Part shown: piece by piece, positions 44,887 to 57,849 of the stretch | How positions within the stretch are numbered: the first letter of the stretch is position 1 | Layout: every line of letters starts with the position of its first letter | The notes under the pieces: model-generated | Databases searched by the model: none | Told to the model about the DNA's origin: nothing | Seen by the model: only the letters and a program-made list of their open reading frames with translations | DNA from: Buddleja alternifolia | Taxonomy: Eukaryota; Streptophyta; Magnoliopsida; Lamiales; Scrophulariaceae | Assembly: GCA_019426215.1 (NCBI GenBank) | Contig: CM033393.1 | Location: forward strand, 29,452,591-29,516,590 | Length of the DNA: 64,000 nt | Direction of reading: 5' to 3' | Position numbers and translations under genes: made by a program

Positions 44887-46192
44887 GTAAAGCTATTTAT
44901 TATTAAAATTTGCTTCAAATATATTTTCCGATGACTTTTACAAACTCTATTATTTACAATTTACTTAAATTTTTTAGTTGAATCTGTAGTTGCTTATTGC
45001 ATGTGAATTAAGAAAAAATACCAACATTATTGTTTTGAAAAAATACACTAAGATTAGAATACGAGTTCAATAATACAGCCCAACCATTATTCTATTATTT
45101 TTCAATCTTATATTTTAGCAGTTATAGGGTGACAAATTCTCATGCCAATTAAATTTTTGAATAACTTTTTGTCTGGGGAAAACAAGTTCTCTAGATAATT
45201 GAGTGAACATTATATTGATGTTATTTTGTTTAGTGTGAAATAAATATCGTCACATATATGAATTTTTTTTAAGATTTAAACAACATATTATATTATATAC
45301 TACTAACGGTCGAAACACATTCCATGCATGTGCGAAGAAAAAGAAAGTGTATATTACTCTTCATTAATAAAATAAAATTATTTAACATTGCTCAAGTGAA
45401 AATAAATTGTAGAAAAATATTCATTTCCCTATTTTCATAAACATTGTTTTCGTTATATGTGAACTATACTCTATAACAAAATTAGTCAAATGAATATATA
45501 AGAAACTAAAGAAATGAAGAAAAATAAAGATTACAATGCATTTTGTTTTTTTTACATAGAATTTAACAAAGAAAAATAATGGGAAGTAAGAAACTAAAAG
45601 GAAAAGGTTGAATCAATAATTACAACATAGATCAATGACTACATGAAAAGTGGATCAACTAATAAATTTATTGTCAAACAGTAAAATACCTTTGCCTGTA
45701 AAAAACTTAATTTCATATATTGTATGAAAATATACAAAAGATAGATAAAGTATGTATTATATATCAACGTGGGAAGACACTTAGTAAAATGAATAAATAC
45801 GAAAAGATACCACTGAGAAAAGAAGTGTGTGCTTCCATGTACACTCTGTTTCTTTCACTTTTTCTTTTCCATTTCCCTTCTTGTTAATTTCTGTAATAAA
45901 TAACTCTTATTTATTAGCTTCAATAATTTCTATCTATAATAAATAAAAAATAAAGACGATAATAAATATTAGTAGTGAAAATTGATTGGTAAATTCTCTC
46001 TTAACTTTACCAAACTAAAAAAAGTCCAAAAATAATTAATAGGTTATGGGTATATTTAGTGCTTTGACTCAAAAGACACTACATAGAAGAGTGTTATAGA
46101 TAATTAATGACCAAATATAATAGTACAAATTACAAATATATATTTCTCTTCCATTAAATGGAATAAACAAAGTTGAATAATATATTTTTATA
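44887..46192. other. AT-rich non-coding stretch
   Basis: Holds the candidate Helitron 3' hairpin near 45320-45345. The rest is AT-rich with no recognisable gene, repeat family or RNA. Confidence 0.6.
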
Positions 46193-47372
46193 TATATACT
46201 ATTTATTAAAGGGGAGGGGCTTAGAGTAACTACCTTGGGATACCAAATGTAAACTCTCTAAAATAACCCCCTTCCTTAATAATTAGTAAGAAGTAAAAAG
46301 GGTCAACATGGTAAAATTATCTTAAACTTAACTACTCCCCCGCATCTACAAACAACTTCCACATCCAAACTACACCCACTTTCTGCAAATTCACTGCATG
46401 TCCGCGCTCCTATCATCAATTTCATTTCAATTTGTGAGAAAAAGACTATTCAGAAATGTTTGTTTTGTAGAATTAAAAAAGGACTTCCAAATCTTGATCA
46501 CCTTCAACATATGATTATCCAAATACAAAATGGATTGGAATGCGTGTAAGTCTTTAGTTTCTTCATTGTGTTGTAAATTTTTATTTTGTCATTAATTTAC
46601 ATAATTGTGTGTTTGGAAGAGAACGGAGGGTTATGTTTCATGAACCATGGGCATGAACAAAGTAGATAATTTTTTTCCAAGTTTTATTAATTTTCAAATC
46701 GAACATAGTTTTATCATTCTTCTTTTACTTTTATAAGAGTTATTTTCAGTTAGTTCAAGAATTAACTGTTTATAATTAATTAGCTCTTCGTTTTATAGTT
46801 TAAAATGATTAATTACAGTCCATGTGTGTGCCATTAACATAAATTGCTTACAAAAAAATTTGCGTTTAATTCATATGATTAAATGTATTTTATGTGTAAC
46901 AGAAACATCATTTTTCCTTTCACAAGTTATGTAGAGATAATACTTATATCAATAAACTCAGGTTTATGGTGTTTATCTTAAGACCATCTCAAAATTTGAA
47001 GAAACCAGACATGCTTTCAAACTTCTAACATTAGATTTCTAATGCCCCTTATCACTCATCATTTATCCAAAAGAATTGTCATTTGTAAGTCTTTACGGAT
47101 AGCCTTATTAGTAGATACTGGTTCAAATTGATGACAGTATATAATTATCAGATTTACATCTCAACATAAATTTCTCTCTGTCATAAAATATAAAATCTTC
47201 TTTTTCTTATTTAAAGTTATATATGTATTTATTTTATGTGCGCATCTATTCCATTATGTTTTTTATTTTTACTTGACTCCATAACATGTAATTAAAAAAT
47301 TTATTTCAATAAAAGTTGTTTTCTTATAATATGCATTTTTTATGCACACGCATTGAGTGTGCCTAAAGATTT
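46193..47372 (+). mobile_element. Short non-autonomous Helitron-like element
   Basis: The 5' end TATATACTATTTATTAAAGG and the next 60 bases resemble the start of the element at 32655. The 3' end has a hairpin GCACAC GCATTGA GTGTGC (47344-47362) followed by CTAAAGATT. A GC hairpin about ten bases before a CTRR-type end is the Helitron hallmark; here the final CTAGT-like bases look mutated. About 1.2 kb with no ORF. Confidence 0.6.
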
Positions 47373-48482
47373 GAAAAATCGAATATCACTTCAAATTTAT
47401 GCAACAAACTGGTAAGGACAAGTAAAATTACACTACTTTTGTATTATACTTATATAAAAGGCATATCAACCTAGAATGAAACCCATATCTTCTGTAAACA
47501 AATTTCGCCACACTTCAAGCTTACATTTCACCTCGAAATAGCTTGGATTATAAACGGAAAAAAAAACTAAAGAGGACAGAAGTTTTACCTTGATGAACTT
47601 CTTCCTCGAGGTTGCTTACAATTGCCGCTGAATCGCCTCAGCCTGGAGGTGGAAGGTGAAAAGGATGTATGGATTCTGGCCTTGGGTTGTGTGGGGCTGA
47701 GTTATTATGGTAGTTGAGATGGAAGAGGGCAATTTCGGGTTAAACCGAAAATAATGTGTGTATTTCGGGTACTTAAACAAGAAAGCATTAAATAGACACA
47801 CCTAAACCCACTAACCAAACATAAAATAAATTAACTGACACCCAGGTCAACTTGGGCCGAAAATACAACCAAACAAAAGTTTAGGGGAAGTGGTTAAAAT
47901 TGTCTTGAGTTTGAAACTAATTGGGTTCATAAACCACCATAAACCTGACCCAACAATCAAACGAGCCCTAAATGATTTGATTTATTTCTAATGTAAGAAA
48001 TAAATTTAGGATATGAGTGGTTTGAATTGGGCCCCAAGTTGACCATATTTTACTTTCTCAACTCTTCCGGGTCGGGTCGGGTCGGGTCGCCAGAACAGAG
48101 ATATAATAATGGCAGCTCAAAGACAAACAGAATAGCCTCCCCCCCCCGCCCGTCCCCAGTAGTAATTGTTATCGCTTCTTCTTCAGCAATTACCAGCGCA
48201 AAGGTCCGTCTCCTCTTCTGGTGCGTGCATTTATTTTCCATAAAATGATGATTGTGTAGGAAGGAAGAATTTATTTGTGCTTTTGAGATTAATGGTATAT
48301 CATGTCATGTGTTCGATCAAGTGTGTCTGAGAAAAAAGTTTTTATATTGTATTATCTTATGTGTGAGTTGTTGAGTTTGTTTTGTTTTGTTGGGTGGGTA
48401 TTTTGTATGATCCTGATACCCATGTACAAACACTACTTTTGTTTCCCGAATTGAAACATTGGCGCTGCTCGGCTCTGCAGCC
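47373..48482. other. SWC6 upstream region
   Basis: No gene. Sequence up to about 47968 ends CAATCAAACGAGCCC followed by TAA, which looks like the terminus of a Tourist/Harbinger-type MITE (GGGCTCGTTTG ends), but its partner end was not found. CGGGTCGGGTCGGGTCGGGT repeats at 48067-48088 and a C-rich run near 48140 lie in the probable promoter or 5' leader of the SWC6 gene. No clear TATA box. Confidence 0.55.
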
Positions 48483-51374
48483 ATGGAAGAAGAAATGTCG
48501 AATTCACTCCGACGCATGTCCACTCGAACTCGTAAGGTTGCTCCGAAAATGGCTGCAGCTCTTTCCAGCACTGATAATCGGACTCAGGTCTGTCTCACTA
48601 TGGTCTCCCTGTTATTGGTTCTATGTTGATTTTCAGGTTGGTTTGTCCTTTTTGAAGCTCTGCCTCATCTGAACATAATCGGTCTTCAAAATTATTTTTG
48701 TAGGCAATGCTTGCTCGTCTTGAAGCTTTGGAAAATGATAATGCTGGATTGGAGACGGTACAAGCTGATGACGATGATGAAGCCTCCCTTGACGACGATG
48801 ATCAAGGTCAATTGCTTTATAGTTATTTATTGTTCTGTGATTAAAATGCATCGTGCCAATAAATGATAATGTTCATATTCGTGCAACACACATAATTGGG
48901 TGTCATTTTCTGAGAGAATTAAACTTATAATTGTTCTATCAAAGAACGACATTTATCATTCTTCAGCTGTAGAGGATTGTCAAGGTTTGCAATATACAAG
49001 TAGTCATCTCACTAAAGGTACCTGATATGTATTTTGAAAAAGTTCACTTACCATCTCATCACCCAATCATTAACTCAAAAAAAATAGTCTAGGTGCAGAG
49101 TTGTACATTATACATGAATGGGACTCTTCATCTGAGTCATCCGATGACGAGTTATCTTTTAGAAACTTGTGCTTAGGCATTCTTGAGATTTGAGAAGGGA
49201 GATCTTGGTTCATGCATACTGGATAAGTAACCGTCAATGTGAAAAACAATTTGTTGTGGTGTACAGGTCTAGTCAAAAGACAAAGAAAAATATATACTGT
49301 ATCGAGTCATATTGATCAAACTTAATTACGCTTGGTGAGGGATACGGGTGTCAAAAGTATCACATTTACCCTGCTGTAGGCCGTTTGGCCATGTCTTCAT
49401 GTGGTTGAGTTCTGTCTTTGTTCCTTCTATAATACTTAATTTCACTAAAAAGGGGAGTAAAGTTGGTCAATTGTGAGAGGCTGTGATGTGAATGAATCAT
49501 CATATTGTTAAGTAGATAGTTCCTTGCCTGAAAAAATTATGATAAAATTATTCCTTCCAAGGATTAAAATTTCGTTTCGATGATAAGTTTCGAGTTCTTA
49601 AATATAAGAAACGTATCGGAAACGTTTCGGAAACGTCATGGAAAACTTGAAAAATGCTAGAAACAAGGTAAAAATCTTGAAAAAAGAAGTAAAGAAGGGT
49701 TGCTTCCTCTTTTCACTAGCAAAAATATAATAGTTGTGGAAAATGTTTATACATCTACATCAATAATCGATCAAATTACACTAATAAATAAAGTGGTAAC
49801 GTTTGATTCAAGTTTAACATTCACAGAACATATAACCGATAAAATTTTAGTAACTCAAATTGTGAAATCAAAAATTCTAAAAGTGTTGTAGTGAAAAAAA
49901 ATAAAAAGTGGTAATGTTTGATTCAAGTTTAGCATTCACAGAACATATAATTGATAGAATTTTAGCAATTTAAATTGTGAAATAAAAAATTCTAAAAGTG
50001 TTTTTGTGAAAGAAAAAAAAAGAGTTAATATGGACCATGGTTTCAAACTCATCTGCAAATTATATGAAAAAATTACTTTAATCGATAATACAATAATCTT
50101 CATCTTGTGTCGCATGATAAAAAGTCGCTCTTCGGTGAAATAAATATTTGTTTGATTGTTAGATTTATTATTCTTCACTTCTTCTTCTTCTTATTGTTTT
50201 TTTTTTTTTTACCTTTTTTCCTACATTGAGAGATTTAAGAGCTCTGTTGTATTTGCGATAGAGCAAATCTTTTTGAAAAGTAATTACCAAACTCTGATGC
50301 ATGTTTCCATGATTTTCATGGAAATCTTTTTAAAAGTCTCAATGTGTCGACGATAGAGCAAATCTTTTTGACAAGAAATTACCAAACTTTCAATGTTTCC
50401 ATGATTTCCATGTTCCATGGAAACGAACATGGAAACCATGGAAACATTGAGAGTTTCCATCGAAACGTTGGAAACATTAAGAGTTTCCTTGGAAACAATG
50501 TAATTTTGAAACTACATGGTGATTTCTTTTCCATAAGTTGAAAAACAGAAACTTTTCGAACGTTTCGGTGGAAAAGAAAAGAAACTTTGAACCATGATTC
50601 CTTCTTATTTACAGTCTCTCTATCTAGCCCTACAATGGTTTCTTTTAGGCAATTTAAAGACATGCCCAAAAACGTATGTTGCCTATCTAGAAAAAAGTTA
50701 TGTTTCTGAACTTTGGCTTGGGCTTGGCTTTCTGGAGTCAGTTGAAAACCTTTGGTGCATGCTAATATGGTGTAGTTATATTGGTATGAAGAAACAATAC
50801 TTTTACTTTGTCATTTCCAGCTCTCACCTTATTCAAAACTCCCTTTACTAGTCCTAAGCTGGTTCTCCTCATAATCTGATAAAATTATCTGGTTGATTTG
50901 TCCTCTTTCCATGACATCGTTTTGTATCCCCACCTTGCCAATTATTTTATCTAATAATATCTTTTCTTATGCAGCATATCAGAAGAAGCAAAGCAAAAGC
51001 ACAAAGCGCAAGACCCGTCAAGCTAAAGCACTTGAAAATGCTAAGAAGGCTCCAAGAACATTCCTTGAGCTCTTGCAAGAGGTAAGGGTGTTGACTCTCT
51101 GCTTCTAATTGCTCCTATAACTATTACTTGTTGCATAAATGGATTGTGATTAAATGATTCTTGGAAATAGGCTAACTTGGAATCATTGCCTTCTCAAGTA
51201 CCCACCTACTTGAGAGCAGCTGTGGGACCTCCAAGTTCCACTGCCCGTCGACATTTCTGCACAGTTTGTGGGTTTTCAGCAAATTATACATGTGTGCAGT
51301 GTGGGATGCGGTTCTGTTCAACTCGATGCCAGAATATCCATAATGATACGCGTTGCTTGAAATTTGTAGCCTGA
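48483..51374 (+). CDS. SWC6: SWR1 complex subunit 6 (HIT zinc-finger protein)
   Basis: Four exons: 48483-48587, 48704-48806, 50975-51081 and 51171-51374, all with GT/AG borders, giving 172 residues. The start is MEEEMSNSLRRMSTRTRKVA. Residues about 36-70 are acidic (LARLEALENDN, DDDDEASLDDDD). A basic stretch follows (KKQSKSTKRKTRQAKALE, a likely nuclear signal), then FLELLQEANLESLPSQVPTY. The C-terminal HIT zinc finger has metal ligands C135, C138, C146, C149, C154, C158, H162 and C167, and the protein ends DTRCLKFVA. Length and order match plant SWC6/SEF (about 171 residues), a nuclear subunit of the SWR1 complex that deposits histone H2A.Z and in Arabidopsis represses flowering through FLC. 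The reading frame is complete, and it is probably functional. The exon 2/3 boundary is the least certain. The 2.2 kb third intron is repeat-filled. Confidence 0.92.
49794..50010. repeat. Tandem repeat in SWC6 intron 3
   Basis: GTTTGATTCAAGTTTAACAT with ACAGAACATATAA and AATTCTAAAAGTGTT recurs about 117 bases later with a few changes. Non-coding, inside the intron. Confidence 0.8.
50380..50600. repeat. Palindromic TTTCCATGGAAA cluster in SWC6 intron 3
   Basis: Many copies, in both orientations, of CCATGGAAAC, GTTTCCATG, GAAACATTG and GAAACGTT. A related segment at 50295-50400 duplicates the GAGCAAATCTTTTTG...TTACCAAACT region. The cluster can fold into several stems. Confidence 0.75.
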
Positions 51375-51789
51375 TTGATGAGGGCTTGAAAAGGGGTAAG
51401 TTTAACAAATCAGTAATATGGTGCGTATTAAAGGTGTTATTCAGATTATTGAGAAAGTCACTTGAGAATTGTATGCCAGGTTGAGGGATGAATTACTGTT
51501 TATAGTTATGATTTTTCCTTTCACACTGTTCATGTACATACAGAAGTCTCTAGTCTAACTGAAATTTGGAGTACTCATTTGGCATTTGCTCAATGTACAA
51601 TCTCATATCATGTATCAAGATGATTACATGTTTTTCTCTGTGCGTGTGCTAGATTATGAGTAGTGATGTTTTAATCTTCTTTAAGCGTAAGAACTGTCTG
51701 TCTCTATGAGATGAACTGGCTGTTTCTTTATCTGTGAGTATCAAGTAATTCACAAGCATATGTGCCATTGCCAAACTTCTTCCTTTTCG

Positions 51790-51930
51790 TCTTGGATGCT
51801 TGGGATACCAACGCCACCATTATTGAAGCCATTAAAAGAACTTGTAGTCAAGATACATGAGTGGAGCAGGGAGGTTTTCGGGAATATTTTTGGCACCAGG
51901 AAGAGAACTTTTGCTTTGGGACATACAAAA
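51790..51930 (+). pseudogene. LINE retrotransposon relic
   Basis: A short stretch encodes LKELVVKIHEWSREVFGNIF followed by GTRKR, resembling the W(N/S)xEVFGNIF segment between endonuclease and reverse transcriptase in plant L1-type LINEs. No other LINE domain is present, so this is a small fossil just downstream of SWC6. Confidence 0.4.
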
Positions 51931-52123
51931 CCACAAAATTTCTTTCATGCTACAATAGGGAAGAAATTGTTCTAATGTATTAATCGGACCATGGGACCTA
52001 TTCAAAGAACTAAAAAACTGAAAAGAAAAAGAAAAATAATTGCAGAATCTTAAACAAACAAGCTTTAAACTAATATTGGAAATACCTTAAGACATGGAAT
52101 AGGCATGTGCTTGGATTCTTCAT

Positions 52124-53012
52124 TCAAGGAAATTGTAGTTTCCTTGTTATATTCTCAGTGGAAGTCAAAATCTTGACAGGTGGATCCTTCAATGGGGTAA
52201 GATCATAAGAGACAATAGCATTGGGGATGCTAGTTGGAGTAGTGACATTTGATTCAATGTTCACTGCATTGAAGCTCTGGAGTTCCAAATTTGTAACATG
52301 GTAATTGCATGTTGGTTGAGCATTCATGTGAAATGTTAATCACATTTATTTTTTCAGTATCCTTCAATTTGTTCTCATAATCATTAGAATCATTGTCTTC
52401 TTTGCCATCTTAAGGTCGAACCACATTGCCAAAGACGTCAGCTTTGAGCTCCACATTCACGTCTTCTTCCACTTGCACGACTACCTATTCAACATCATCA
52501 TCATCATCACTTGAAACGTCAACGATAACAATTAAAGGTGAAAGTAGTTGTGCAGGACGGGGTTTCTAGATGTTTTCAAGCATGTCCCAAGCAGGTTTGC
52601 GCGCAGCAAAATAAGCCTTTGAAATCCACATATCCTATTACAAAATACACACTATTAAAAACAAACAACCATTACAAAAAATGCAATGATTTTAGAACCT
52701 AAACCAAGAATATCAAAACTTTGTCATGTGTAATGGCTGACAAAACTGTTATTGTAATGAAAAAAAATTATATATTGGTACCATTGCCTAATTCTCCAAC
52801 ATTGATTTTGGTGCATGAACTTTGTTGTTTCCTTTGTCCCAATAAACACCGGATGTATCGATGATTCTTTTGAATGTTGGGTATCGTAAACTAAGTATAC
52901 GCATATGAGAATTGCACTTCATGAAAGTAAAATTAGTGCCAAATTTTTCGTTCAACTCATTTTGGGCGTTTAGCACTGCATGGTTGCGCATGTTGTGTTG
53001 GGGTTCGAGCAC
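52124..53012 (-). pseudogene. Myb/SANT-like domain protein remnant
   Basis: Minus-strand coding text. The first part (53012-52788) reads AVLNAQNELNEKFGTNFTFM, CNSHMRILSLRYPTFKRIID and SGVYWDKGNNKVHA, the Myb/SANT-like domain found in plant L10-interacting-MYB-type proteins and in Harbinger-derived genes. A piece near 52640-52400 continues with ISKAYFAARKPAWDML and an acidic stretch (DVSSDDDDDVE), with stops between. The part 52327-52124 is lower-complexity. The reading frame is broken, so this is a pseudogene. It could be a remnant of a host gene or of a transposon accessory gene. Confidence 0.6.
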
Positions 53013-53929
53013 ACAATAGCCATTTTTTCAAGAGTGTGGATGAATAATCGATCTATGGCACACATTCATTTTTCCTTGTAAAACATTGATATTGAACGAA
53101 GAAATGCTATTGTTGTGATGGAACAAGAAAATGTGAGAACTAATGTGCCTGTTTATTTTGAAAATGTGAAGACAATTAAAAGCTCTTTATCAACCTAAAC
53201 ACGCTACAATTTCAAATTGAATAGCTGAGTTTGAAAAATGTCATGTTTTGAATTAATGCAAAATCTTATACAAAATCACTTTTTATCTATACGATAAAAG
53301 CAACATAGGTTTTCATATCACCGCCATATTAGTGGATAATAAATGTGAAGCCTCATTTTAGTACCCATTCCATGATTTAAGTAGAATGCATAACAAGTCT
53401 TCCTACCTGTATAACATTCAATTGCGTGATGTCAAATTATAGTCGATTGAAAGAAGCATATTACTTATTACAATTTTTTACGGTAATTTAATTGTGTCTG
53501 ACATAATAGAGTGACTAGAAATAGAGATTGTATTGATTTGGATATTGAATAGCCAGCGCCAAATTGCATAGGAAGAAATTGTTGTATACCATTTAACTCT
53601 TACTGCCTTTAAAGTAAGATTTTTCCCTACACTCAAAATAAAAGTGAGCTTCTACAAAAATGCATCTTAAAATTGATGGACGAAAGATGGAACTAGGATA
53701 GGCCATATATGTAGAGTCGATTTGATAAATTTCGTATTCAAACTTGTTTGTATTAATATCAAGTTTTAAATTTTGTGTTTGAATTAGGTTTGATTACTAA
53801 TCGAGCCAAAGTCAATTAAGTTTTAAATTTTAATTGAGTCAAACTCAAATGAGTTTTAAATTTTAATCGAGTCAAACACGAGTCGGATTCAAGTAGTTTG
53901 ATTTTATTAACATGTTTTATCATTTTTAC
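53013..53929. other. Non-coding stretch
   Basis: AT-rich sequence. Short TTTAAATTTTAATTGAGTCAAA-like repeats occur at 53765-53880. No gene or RNA recognised. Confidence 0.6.
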
Positions 53930-55499
53930 TGTTGGTCCCAAGTGGCATACGAAAGGGTCTAGAAAGGGGGGTTGAATAGATCCTGAAGTCTTTTTTGACT
54001 TCAAAAAGTTTCGTATTAAAATGGTTTTGGACGCTTGAAATGTAGACGCTTGACTGAGCGTTTACTTGAAATATAGACGCTTAGGCTAAGCGTCTGATGA
54101 AGACTGTTTTTAGAAAGTTAACTTAGACTTCAAGATTTTAATACTTTAACCAAGTATGTTTAAGCGTTCAGTTCTTTAATCAGTGTTAGCACAGCGGAAT
54201 AATTTTAGAGTCTTCTCTTTTGGAAATCTTTAGCATCACAAGTTGTTTCTTAGTTGCTTAGCATTTGATTGTGTTTTACTTAATCAATTTATGCAATGAT
54301 ATGATAGATAAGAGAATTGACTGTAAAGTAAATGACACAATATTTGTAAGGTTCGTTGGGTGGTGTAATCCCAACTACGTCCTTCTTCTCCTTGAACACT
54401 TGGAGGCAATACACTAAAATGATTTTCAAAGAATCACATAGAATCTTCTACAAATTAGGGAGAGATAGATGTCGATGACTTGAGCTCCTTGATCACACAG
54501 ATTTCTGCTCCAAATCACTTCAATCCCCTTGCTTCTTTCACCCAAAAATAATGCAAGTATCCAACTTCGACTTCACACAGATCGCAAGGCTTGGATGGGG
54601 TTTACGAAACGGTTTGTTTGATTTTGATGAAGTTCAAACAACTGGAAATATCTCAATAGTAATGTAGTTTCTTCGAAAAGAATGTTTGAGATATTGGTTG
54701 ACTGACTCAGGAATTGAAGAAACGCAAAGAGAATGTTTTCTTGAATATTCTGGCTTTTCTGAGAGTTTAAAGAATGAGACTTCAATGCAACAACAATTTG
54801 GCTTAAAAATTGATTGTTATGTGTGGCTTGTTGTTGAAGTCCTATTTATAGGCATTTTTGGAGAAAGTGTCTTTTTGACACATGCACAAGCGCGTGTCTC
54901 TCACTTCCGCGAGTGAACAACTTTTGTCCTTTTTCCTGAAAATCTGCTGCACAAAAGTTGGTGCTGCAGTCTATGAATAGTTGACAGTCCAATAGGGTGA
55001 CTTCTCCGTACGTCTGAAAGTGCTTATCACATTTAATGCTCTTATCAGCATTTAATGCATTTGAATTAAATGCCCATTGGCACTTAATGCGCTGAGAATA
55101 TTTGCATAACACTCCTTCCGGACTTAGAAATAGATTCAGGTGAAATCAGTCATTGATGGATGCTTATCCATCCTTGAATCACTTCTGTCCTATAAGGTGA
55201 CGCTTGACATAGCTGGTCATTTGGACGCTTGGAGACTTTATCTTCATTCAAACTTCAGGCGCTTGAATTTTCAAACTTTACCGCTAATAAACTCACTCAG
55301 AAATTATCAGACGCTCAGCCTAAGACTACTTAGCCTAACAATCTAGAATAAAAACAAAACAAAGCCTATAAAGCCTATTACAAATCTAACGCTTCAAAGC
55401 TTATACATGATTTCTACTAAAATCAAACTTACATATTTTGGGGTCTAACATAAAGTCCTAATTGTCATCATCAAAATATCTAACATGAAATTCCTAACA
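53930..55499 (-). repeat. Solo SIRE-family LTR
   Basis: 1570-base reverse-strand LTR related to, but clearly diverged from, the LTRs at 6369 and 20486. Plus-strand ends are TGTTGGTCCCAAGTGGC and CATGAAATTCCTAACA. TTTAC is duplicated exactly at 53925-53929 and 55500-55504. A TATA match (GCCTATAAATAGG on the minus strand, near 54850) is retained. No internal region remains. Confidence 0.92.
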
Positions 55500-55650
55500 T
55501 TTACTAATTGAGTCTAACTTTAAAACTTATTGAACACAAAAATTTGTTCAAGATAAGTTTGATATGTTTACGAACCATATCTACCATTGGAGATAGTTAG
55601 CCCAACTAATTTTACTTATAATTCTTATAAGAAATTTAGGAAGAGAAATT

Positions 55651-57342
55651 TGTTAGGTGTATGCCCTCAATGCCTATGAGGAATTAGATATTATAGGGCT
55701 TAAATAAGTTATTTTTACAAAACGTTTGATGTTTCTAATTATAGAATAAAGGTTTTGATGTTGTTCATATAAATCTAATGGCATTTAAATGTATTGAACT
55801 AATTAGTCCAAGAGATTTCAAGATAGACTTTCCACCTCTTATGGACAAGAGGAGGCACTGGAACAATCCAGTACTTAATCTCTGAAACTGGGAGTTCATG
55901 AGTTAATGAATATTAATTGGGCATTAATAGTCAACTCATATGACACCTTCTTTGACAAGGAAGTGCCAATCGTACATTGATTAGATAGTGGAAGATGGTG
56001 TCATGAATATGATTAATAGGATTTAACATATTTGAACTCGACTCGCATTAATCCGATCACATGGGTATTTACTCTTTGACAGTCAATGATTGGGATTAAG
56101 ATTGCGATAGTATGTGTGAACTTTAGACCTGAGGAGTCATTTATAACATGCTTGTAGTATTGGATATGTTATCAGAGTAGTTAGACCCATATCACCTGAT
56201 AGGTGGGGTCGACCTCGAAGTACGATCCAATAGTGCATTCGATATTATAAGATAACTTGTCAAAACGGGATTCATCGTCTCGACAGTAAACAAGTATGTG
56301 ACCTGTACAATTGTAAGTAATTGAAATTATAAGTCTTTGGCCAAAGCATATAAACTATCCCGTGATTGTCACTGAGGGTAGTTTGGTAATTTCACATTAT
56401 TATGATTCTTAGTACAGTATCAAATTCTATGAGTTTGACTAAACCATGGCTCTTATTTGATCGGGTCATGTCGGTGAAGAGTTTATACACATATGGTATT
56501 CGTAGTCAAGGTTCGTGATGACATGATCATCTCGTTTTCATTTGGGTTACGATTTGGTTCCATGGTGTTGGCTAGGTGACAACCTCATCCTTTGGAATCC
56601 TCCCATTGCCAATTGAATCGAGCCTAGAGAGTCGCGCTATGTGAAGAAAATGAATATTTTCTTAAGCTAAGGGTATTTTGGTAAAATCACATTTGATGTG
56701 AAATGTCTGACAAAATAGATGGCATGATTTAATTAAAGATATTTAATTTGATTAAATAAATTAATTAAATCATATTAATTCATAAGTTAAATTAATTGGA
56801 AATTAATTTATAAGTTGAATTATATTAATTGGATTAATGTAATTAATTAATTACCAATTGGATTGGACTTGGATTTAATTAATTACACATGGGCTAAGTA
56901 AAAACAAATCCCGAAGCCCATCTGGAAAAGGCCAATTCGGCCGTCCCCCTACTGTGTAACCCTGGGGGAGTCTTTTACTTGGTTTATTTAATCAGTCAGT
57001 TTCAGAACTCCAAACATACAAGTCATTGTTATAGAATCTGACACTGAGCCAAAATAAACCTAGAGTATTAGGAAAGAAAAATCCCTCCCTCTCCATCCAC
57101 TCTAGCCGCCTGCAATAGTTGCCGAGGAGGAGATCAAGCTTTTCTTGGAGAATTTTTCTTCTGCGTGGTTATATAGAGGCAGGAGTCCGGGGCTACTGTT
57201 GATAATTCAAGATTCAATATATGGAAAAGGTAATTCGATTACTCTTGTCAATTATCATCAATTGATTTTTATGCTAATATCATGAACATCCCTGAATCGG
57301 AATTCTCGGGTGTGATTCGGATTAAAATTTTATTCCGTTAGA
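55651..57342 (+). repeat. Solo LTR, diverged copia-2 relative
   Basis: Starts TGTTAGGTGTATGCCCTCAA and follows the copia-2 LTR in order (ATTGGGCATTAATAGT, TTTGACAGTCAATGAT, GAGAGTCGCGCTATG, TAATTAATTA blocks, TCTAGCCGCC) to about TTTTATTCCGTTA. The right terminus and target duplication are not clear. No primer site or internal domain follows. Confidence 0.75.
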
Positions 57343-57849
57343 ACGAATATGTGACTTGTGCCCATAATCTACCACACCCTATAATAAGGCTCCCACTTAC
57401 CGCACACAGCTTACAACATTTCTTTTTTTCAATCTTAGTATAAATGAACTGGTGGAAAAGTTTGTATAAAAAGATTGCTTGAAGCATAGCAGAAAATGTA
57501 TATAATCAATATTCACAAAGTTTACCAAGGCATGCTGCAGAGTCAAATTTTAGAAAGATGAATCGAAAAATGGCAACTTAGAGAACATATTATTGAAAAT
57601 GCACTCATCTCCAAAAGATCCAAAATAATCACCAGGTGTAACTGATCTCCACACATCAGACCATAATAAATATATTATCCACGTTAAACAAAGAATTTAA
57701 CACTATAGAGGCATAATAATTTAACATCCCTAAAACAAGACTGAAATAAATAAATAAAATATCAAAATACCATATGCTTCAACGAACTAACATATATTAA
57801 TTGTTATCGTTCAACAAAATACCGACCATTTCTTCCCTGTCTTCATTAG

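Larger units (their letters stand above)
32655..45350 (+). mobile_element. Probable Helitron-derived segment, split by copia-2
   Basis: The left end TCTATACTATTTATTAAAG after an A matches typical plant Helitron 5' ends, and the start of the shorter element at 46193 is closely related (TATATACTATTTATTAAAG, then CTTAGAGTAACYnCCTTGGGA). A candidate 3' end lies near 45318-45345: CACAT TCCATGC ATGTG forms a short hairpin. The segment carries exons with basic motifs like those that open Helitron genes, but no replication-initiator or helicase domain. After removing the copia element it is about 3.6 kb. The right end is uncertain. Confidence 0.45.

Noticed and set aside
47616..47801. Minus-strand ORF of 61 codons upstream of SWC6
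   Set aside because: Short, low-complexity, overlaps probable MITE sequence; no domain.
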